Source of the DNA: Verrucomicrobiota bacterium
GTDB taxonomy: Bacteria; Verrucomicrobiota; Kiritimatiellia; SS1-B-03-39; UBA6053
Reading direction: 5' to 3'
DNA: 38,843 bases
Assembly (NCBI GenBank): GCA_020831635.1
Contig: JAFIGC010000040.1
Location: forward strand, 1 to 38,843
The position numbers were made by a program, and so were the translations under genes. Numbering within the stretch: position 1 is the stretch's first letter; each line of letters starts with the position of its first letter. This document shows, piece after piece, positions 34,168-38,843 of this stretch. The notes below the pieces were generated by a model. The model saw nothing but the letters and a program-made list of their open reading frames with translations, did no database searches and was not told the origin of the DNA.

Positions 34168-35441
34168 GCCACCGCATCTTCCAACAAGCCCGGGTGATTC
34201 TGCCCGGCCAGACAGAACCGAAAACCGTCGATCTTCGCGTCCACGACGGACGCATCGCCGAAATCGCCCCGAACCTGCAACCCGCCGAAGGCGTGGATGT
34301 CATCGACTGCCGGGGCCGCATCCTCATGCCCGCCCTCTGCGATGCCCATGTGCATTTGCGCGAACCCGGACAAGAGGACGCCGAAACCATCGAAAGCGGC
34401 ACCGAAGCCGCCATCGCCGGTGGATTCACCCGCATCCTCGCCATGCCCAACACCGATCCGCCCATCGACACCGGCGGCATGGTCGGCTTCGTGCAAAGCA
34501 TGGCCAAAACCCGCTCCCGCATACCCGTGTCCGTGGCCGGATGCCTCACCAAAGGACGCGAGGGCATCAAACTCGCCGAAATCGCCGACATGGCCGACCA
34601 AGGCGCGGTCATGGTCACCGACTGCAACCACGCCCTCCAAGATGCCTACGTCCTCCGCCGTGCCTTGGAATACACCCGACATTTCGACATGATCGTCGGC
34701 GTCTACCCCGACACCCCCGCCCTGTCCGCCGGCGGAGTCATGCACGAAGGCGCCGCCTCCTTCCGCCTCGGACTGCCCGGCATCCCCGCCATGGCCGAAG
34801 AGATCGGCATCGAACGCGAACTCCGCGTCGCCGCCGCCGTCAACGGACGCATGCACATCCAGAACGTCTCCACTGCCGAAGGCGTCGCCTCCATCCGCCG
34901 CTGGAAAGCCCGGGGCGTCAACGTCACCGCCGAAACCACCCCCCACCACCTGCTCTTCAACCACGAAGACCTGCGCGCCTACAACACCGCCTTCAAAATG
35001 ATGCCCCCCCTACGCACCCGCGAAGATCAGGAAGCCCTGCTCGAAGGTTTGTGCGACGGCACCCTGGACATGATCGCCACCGGTCACGCCCCCCACACCG
35101 ATTTTGCCAAAAACCTCGACTTCAATCACGCCCCCTTCGGCATCATCGGCCTCGAAACCGCCCTCTGCGCCCTCCACGACGCCCTCGTCGTCCCCGGCAA
35201 ATTCTCCTGGTCTCAGCTCATCGAACGCCTCGCCCTCGCCCCCCGCAAACTCCTCGGACTCCCCGGAAACGCCTTTGAAGTCGGCGCCCCCTTCGAAGCC
35301 CTGCTCTTCGATCCCGAAGAAAAAACCCACATTTCCCGCGACACCCTCAAATCCCGCAGCTTCAACACCCCCTGGCTCGGCAAAACCCTCCAAGGCGCCA
35401 TACAACAGGTGTATCTGGGCGGCCAAGATTTGAAGTCCTGA
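34164..35441 (+). CDS. pyrC': Dihydroorotase-like protein, probably catalytically inactive (PyrC')
   Basis: A 425-residue class I dihydroorotase by length and overall sequence. The first metal motif is kept (DAHVHLREPG, His62 and His64). Other active-site positions are changed: the S/T-D-D-G motif reads TDCN (152-155); the histidine of V-A-E/H-H is Tyr181 (IVGVYPDT); the histidine of HVST is Asn234 (HIQNVST); K-M/V-N-PPLR reads KMMPPLR (Met280); and the catalytic Asp of ATDHAPH is Gly307 (ATGHAPH). It should therefore not close the dihydroorotate ring. In Pseudomonas a similar inactive PyrC' is needed for aspartate transcarbamoylase assembly, and the gene order is the same. An active dihydroorotase is expected elsewhere in the genome. 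Confidence 0.85.
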
Positions 35442-35494
35442 ACACGGTTTCGCAAAACGAAGCGCGCAAACTCCCTTCCGCAATATTTTCCCCT

Positions 35495-35540
35495 TTCCGA
35501 ACGTCGGAAGCGTTTTCAAAAAGTCTTCCGACGCTCGGAA
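35495..35540. terminator. Long inverted repeat after the pur-pyr operon
   Basis: TTCCGAACGTCGGAAG (35495-35510) pairs with CTTCCGACGCTCGGAA (35525-35540), 16 bp with one G-T wobble around a 14-base loop. It lies 53 bp after the operon's last stop and may end the transcript or protect its 3' end; no T-run follows. CCGACGCTCGGAAA also occurs at 121-134, near the window's left edge. Confidence 0.55.
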
Positions 35541-35574
35541 ACTCATAAGCCAGCCAGAAACTGAACAACATTCC

Positions 35575-36090
35575 ATGAAAATTCTCCGACCTACCGTTTC
35601 CAGATGTTTGTCCCGCTCATTTCAACCGATCATTTGTCTGATCCTCTTCTGCGCGACCGTGCCGCTTTACGGCGAGCCTCGGGAACCAGCGGAGGTCAAA
35701 GCAAAAATCCGTGCCCTGGAAAAAGAGATGGCGGTGGCGTTGGTTGAAACGGATGTGGAAACCCTTCTGCGATTGTGGGCCGAGGACTTCATGGTCAACA
35801 ATCCCGGCAACACCGTGCTCTCCAATCGGGCGCAGGTCATGGAACGCGTACACGCGGGCATCATTCAATACGAAAGCTTTGCGCAAAACATTGAAGAAAT
35901 CCGGGTCTATGAAAACATCGTCATGGTCATGGGAGAAGAAACCGTGTTGCCCTCGGACGGCGCCCCCGGAGCCGGACAACTTCTCAAACGCCGATTCACC
36001 AACATCTGGATGCGAAAAGACGACACCTGGATCCTCACCGCCCGCCACGCGAACGTCATCCCCCCACGCCCCGCACCCAGCGGGCCCTAA
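35575..36090 (+). CDS. Secreted SnoaL/DUF4440-like protein
   Basis: A 171-residue protein with a long signal peptide (hydrophobic FQPIICLILFCATVPLYG) and a mature domain of the NTF2/SnoaL fold: a first helix with KAKIRALEKEMAVALVETDVETLLRLWAEDFMVNNP, then strands ending in RRFTNIWMRKDDTWILTARHANVI, as in DUF4440 proteins. Such domains bind small ligands or act as simple isomerases or hydrolases; no specific role can be assigned. The signal peptide is closely similar, also at DNA level, to that of the gene at 37082, although the mature domains differ. Confidence 0.75.
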   Translation: MKILRPTVSRCLSRSFQPIICLILFCATVPLYGEPREPAEVKAKIRALEKEMAVALVETDVETLLRLWAEDFMVNNPGNTVLSNRAQVMERVHAGIIQYESFAQNIEEIRVYENIVMVMGEETVLPSDGAPGAGQLLKRRFTNIWMRKDDTWILTARHANVIPPRPAPSGP

Positions 36091-36140
36091 ATTGAAGGTG
36101 GATTGAAATAAATTCCCCCACTCCAAAATCCCAGTCTTCA

Positions 36141-36164
36141 TCCTAATCCTAATCCTAATCCTAA
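36141..36164 (+). repeat. Simple repeat (TCCTAA)x4
   Basis: Four exact TCCTAA hexamers in the 101-bp gap between two secreted-protein genes. It may be slippage-prone. It is too short and internal to be a telomere. Confidence 0.85.
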
Positions 36165-36191
36165 TCGTACTCCGAATCGCATCAAAACGCC

Positions 36192-37085
36192 ATGTCTAAC
36201 AGGTTTCCAAGGTCCACGCTCCTTTTCTGCTCCCGAGCAGGTTGGGCGTGCCTGTTGATTTGGATGACGATGCGCCTCTGTTTCGCGGATTCGCCTGCCT
36301 CTGAGGAAGCCAAGGATATACCGGAGTCTTCCATGCCTTCGTTTCGGCTGATGGTCGAAATTGAATTTACAAAACCGTTTTTGGAGGCGTTTTTTGAAGA
36401 CATTGGCAAAAACATGCCACGCGGGAACGTTCCGATGCTCGAAATCTTTCTCAATCAAGAACAAATCATTTATGGGACGGGGAGGCACGAAGTGCTCGAT
36501 GGGACAAATTCCGCAGTGTTGCTTTCTCATCAGTACATGCAAAACATCGGGGTAATTCCCCGCAATGACATTGATCTTTTGCTGAAGCACGCCGCCCGTT
36601 TCCCCGCCACATTTTCCATCCCCGCCCCTGCGAAAAGAGAACAGGACGGCTACCATCTTTCCGTGCAGGTTTCGTTTCACGGCGCATCATGGAGCGTGAA
36701 ATACAAAAACCTGCAAGCGGATGACGCGCTTCCAGAGGACATCCGGCAACTGCTGGCCGTCCTGCGACGAAACCTGATCTCTGAGTACGATTCATTGTTC
36801 GATTATCTGAACATCCCGGAACTTCCTCCCGTCGATGCACCCATACCCGGACAATTCCCTTCCTGCCCACTTCACGACAAACCGATGAAAGTGGGCAACT
36901 TCCCCATCCCCCCAAAGCATACCCCTTTGGAGTACCGGCAATCCCGGGACGCGCGTTTCCCCAACTCCCCATGGCCAACCGCGCCATTGTTGGAACGATC
37001 AAGAATCTCGCATGAACCCAGTCTGTATTGCCTCGAATGTGTGAAAGAGGCCAGAAAATGGCACGAAAGGAACAACTTTCCATGA
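36192..37085 (+). CDS. Secreted protein of a paralogous pair, with a possible zinc-ribbon tail
   Basis: I do not recognise the family. The 297-residue product has a hydrophobic export signal (about 16-31), then an acidic domain. Residues 180-216 (LPEDIRQLLAVLRRNLISEYDSLFDYLNIPELP) match LPEALIELLGILRIHLPEVYDNLLDDLGIP in the next gene, and VPMLEIFLNQEQIIYG matches NQSLELYLYAGKVLSG, so the two are paralogues. This one has an extra tail with Cys225-x2-His228 and Cys280-x2-Cys283, which could bind zinc. Its stop overlaps the next start (ATGA), so translation is coupled. Function unknown; possibly a periplasmic or surface protein. Confidence 0.7.
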   Translation: MSNRFPRSTLLFCSRAGWACLLIWMTMRLCFADSPASEEAKDIPESSMPSFRLMVEIEFTKPFLEAFFEDIGKNMPRGNVPMLEIFLNQEQIIYGTGRHEVLDGTNSAVLLSHQYMQNIGVIPRNDIDLLLKHAARFPATFSIPAPAKREQDGYHLSVQVSFHGASWSVKYKNLQADDALPEDIRQLLAVLRRNLISEYDSLFDYLNIPELPPVDAPIPGQFPSCPLHDKPMKVGNFPIPPKHTPLEYRQSRDARFPNSPWPTAPLLERSRISHEPSLYCLECVKEARKWHERNNFP

Positions 37086-37792
37086 AAATCCTTTCCCTTT
37101 CTATTTCCGGTTGTTGGTCTAAATCCTCCTTCCCCATCGTTTGTCTGATATGGTTATGGGTGGCAGTCCCACTTTATGGCGACCCAAAAGTACCCCCCGA
37201 TCCCTCTCATGGTGAACCTTGTCATCTGACAGTGCGGTTCTCCTTTTCGACGGTCTACTTGGCCGAAAAAATAGATATTGCCCAACAAAAACCTGACAAA
37301 TCGAAGAACCAATCCTTGGAACTCTACCTGTATGCAGGCAAAGTTCTGAGTGGTCCACTTGAGCATCCGGTTTTGACCGGGACCGACTTAAGTGAGGATC
37401 GAAAACCCAACGAACATGGGTTTGATGAACTGTTCACGGGTGAACTTCCTCCAAAACTGGCCACGCTTTCTCAAAATGACCAAGCCCTACTTTTCGAAAG
37501 AATTCTTCCGGCTTTTCGTTCACTTCGCATCCCGGAGCAGGCACCGGATTTTGAAGACCATCCTGAGCACATTTTCATTTCATTGCGTTTGGAGATGCAA
37601 CTTCAAATCGCCTCCGTCACCTTCCCCCCTTTTTTTCCTGGGGAGGAGGACCTGCCCGAAGCCCTCATTGAGCTTCTGGGAATTCTCCGAATCCATCTCC
37701 CGGAAGTCTATGATAATCTCCTCGATGACCTCGGGATCCCCAAGGTTTCTTTGCCTGACGAAAATGAACCTGTCCTCGACGAGAAACGGTAA
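37082..37792 (+). CDS. Secreted protein, second member of the paralogous pair
   Basis: A 236-residue protein of unknown function, related to the preceding gene product over its core (residues 79-222) but without the Cys/His tail. Its signal peptide (MKILSLSISGCWSKSS followed by FPIVCLIWLWVAVPLYG) instead resembles that of the DUF4440-like gene at 35575, position by position. This mosaic (export signal of one neighbour, body of another) suggests local recombination or gene conversion. It begins with the ATG overlapping the previous stop. No enzymatic motif is visible. Confidence 0.7.
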   Translation: MKILSLSISGCWSKSSFPIVCLIWLWVAVPLYGDPKVPPDPSHGEPCHLTVRFSFSTVYLAEKIDIAQQKPDKSKNQSLELYLYAGKVLSGPLEHPVLTGTDLSEDRKPNEHGFDELFTGELPPKLATLSQNDQALLFERILPAFRSLRIPEQAPDFEDHPEHIFISLRLEMQLQIASVTFPPFFPGEEDLPEALIELLGILRIHLPEVYDNLLDDLGIPKVSLPDENEPVLDEKR

Positions 37793-37941
37793 ATTTGCCC
37801 AGCGTCTGAAAACCTGAAGAGAAAAGACAATATGATCGCCGCAGTGGATCGTACTGGAGCCTTGTCAAAAAAAGCCCCTCCGACTTGCAAAATCTCGATT
37901 TCAAGGCAAGTTCAACCGAACACTTGAACTTGGAGCCACGA

Positions 37942-38688
37942 ATGAAAATTTTTCTCCCCCTGATCTGCCTGTGTATGGCACTCACCGCTTTTTCCGATGG
38001 CCGAAGCGTGGACTATGAAGTCGATGGCGAGCGCTACGAGGGCTATTTTGTTTCGCCCGCGGAAGATGCGCCTCTGGTGGTCTTGATCCATGACTGGGAG
38101 GGGTTGACCGACTACGAAATGAAACGCGCCCGGATGCTGGCCGAAGCGGGATACGCGGTGTTTGCCGCCGACCTTTTTGGCAAAGGCATCCGTCCCACGG
38201 AAATGGTCGACCGCCGTCAACATACCGGCGAACTGTACACGGACCGGGAGAAAATGCGTCGTTTGATGCGTGGAGCGTTGGCGGCGGCGGAAGCCGAGGG
38301 AGCCAATACGGAACGGGTGGTGGCCATGGGCTATTGTTTCGGTGGAGCTGCGGTTTTGGAATGGGCCCGTTCGGGCGATCCCCTGAAAGGCTTCGTCAGC
38401 TTCCACGGTGGGTTGTCCACCCCGGAAGGTCAGTCGTATGCCGAAACCAAAGCCCCGGTCCTCATTTTTCACGGCACCGCCGATACCGCCATCCCCATGG
38501 AGGAATTCGTCACCCTCGCCAAGGAACTCGACGAGCACGACGTCCCCAACGAACTCATCACTTACGGCGGCGCCCCGCACGCGTTCACGGTTTTTGATTC
38601 CGACCGATACCGCGAAATTCCGGACAAACGATCCTGGGCCCGCTTTCTGGATTTTCTGAGCGAAGTTTTTGAAACGAATGCGGATTGA
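37942..38688 (+). CDS. Secreted dienelactone hydrolase-family protein
   Basis: A 248-residue alpha/beta hydrolase with an N-terminal signal peptide (IFLPLICLCMALTAFSDG). The dienelactone hydrolase triad is intact: nucleophile Cys132 in MGYCFGG, Asp181 in HGTADTAIP and His213 in GGAPHAFTVF; HDWEGL (about 50-55) holds the glutamate that tunes the cysteine in this family. GGAG lies seven bases before the start; an in-frame ATG 19 codons earlier lacks a signal-like sequence. Family members hydrolyse lactones or esters, but the substrate here is unknown. It follows the paralogous pair by 149 bp with no clear terminator. Confidence 0.87.
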   Translation: MKIFLPLICLCMALTAFSDGRSVDYEVDGERYEGYFVSPAEDAPLVVLIHDWEGLTDYEMKRARMLAEAGYAVFAADLFGKGIRPTEMVDRRQHTGELYTDREKMRRLMRGALAAAEAEGANTERVVAMGYCFGGAAVLEWARSGDPLKGFVSFHGGLSTPEGQSYAETKAPVLIFHGTADTAIPMEEFVTLAKELDEHDVPNELITYGGAPHAFTVFDSDRYREIPDKRSWARFLDFLSEVFETNAD

Positions 38689-38843
38689 GGGGAGCGAAAA
38701 GATCCGCGGCCAACTTGTCTACCACCGCGTCCACGACTTGTTGCACGGGGATTTGGGCAATGAAATCATTACCGGGGCGTTTGTAGGTGGCGAGTTCGCG
38801 GGGCTGGCGCGATGGCTGCGGGGATCGGGGGCCTGCAGCAGCC
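38585..38843 (-). CDS. Possible 3' end of a minus-strand gene running off the window
   Basis: Reading leftward from the edge, one frame is open for 85 codons to a TGA at 38585-38587. Its first part (ELATYKRPGNDFIAQIPVQQ then VVDAVVDKLAADLFAPLN) looks like real protein with an amphipathic helix. The rest is antisense to the end of the hydrolase gene. The opposite strand is also open through this stretch, so the call is tentative. I do not recognise the product. Confidence 0.3.
   Translation of the reverse strand, partial: AAAGPRSPQPSRQPRELATYKRPGNDFIAQIPVQQVVDAVVDKLAADLFAPLNPHSFQKLRSENPESGPRIVCPEFRGIGRNQKP

Noticed and set aside
36141-36164. Telomere-like hexamer repeat
   Set aside because: Only four units, internal, between ordinary genes.

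Overview
The window reads as chromosomal DNA of a GC-rich bacterium of the Verrucomicrobiota (PVC group). The main marker is a 1261-residue protein of the Verru_Chthon cassette protein A type (pseudopilin-like N-terminus, very long body). Supporting signs are two large secreted proteins with the C-terminal module common in this phylum, outer-membrane and lipid A genes (Gram-negative envelope), weak or missing Shine-Dalgarno sites, and word-like intergenic repeats. A DUF3494 ice-binding protein hints at a cold, possibly marine, habitat; that is inference. No phage, insertion sequence or CRISPR array is visible.

Layout. 1-4.7 kb: citrate synthase, divergent from leuB; a small membrane protein; tRNA-Lys with a clear sigma-70-like promoter; a lipid A-type acyltransferase; a LURP-one-like protein. 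4.8-9.3 kb: an alkaline-phosphatase-superfamily phosphodiesterase and a GH31 glycosidase, separated by 440 bp of repeat-rich spacer. 9.4-14.9 kb: an MFS transporter and a PlsC-type acyltransferase that diverge from each other, the latter converging on a 1106-residue fusion of E1-alpha, E1-beta, a lipoyl domain and ketoacyl-ACP synthase III. 14.9-16.6 kb: an AT-rich two-gene restriction-modification operon (HNH nuclease, D12-class adenine methylase). 16.6-20.9 kb: lnt and a large secreted protein. 21.1-26.9 kb: an AraC-type regulator, a small secreted protein and the Verru_Chthon A-like protein. 27.3-31.1 kb: an operon of an ice-binding, InlB-repeat surface protein and an outer-membrane beta-barrel. 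31.4-35.4 kb: a tight purD-pyrR-pyrB-pyrC' operon. 35.5-38.7 kb: secreted proteins, including a paralogous pair and a dienelactone hydrolase.

Two things deserve most attention. The fusion gene joins 2-oxoacid decarboxylation, a swinging lipoyl arm and the enzyme that starts fatty-acid or polyketide chains in one polypeptide, with all expected catalytic residues and no E2 acyltransferase domain. This suggests that the acyl primer passes directly from lipoamide to the ketosynthase. The pyrC-like gene has lost several metal and substrate ligands, so it is probably a structural partner of aspartate transcarbamoylase, as in the Pseudomonas pyrBC' arrangement. An active dihydroorotase should then be encoded elsewhere.
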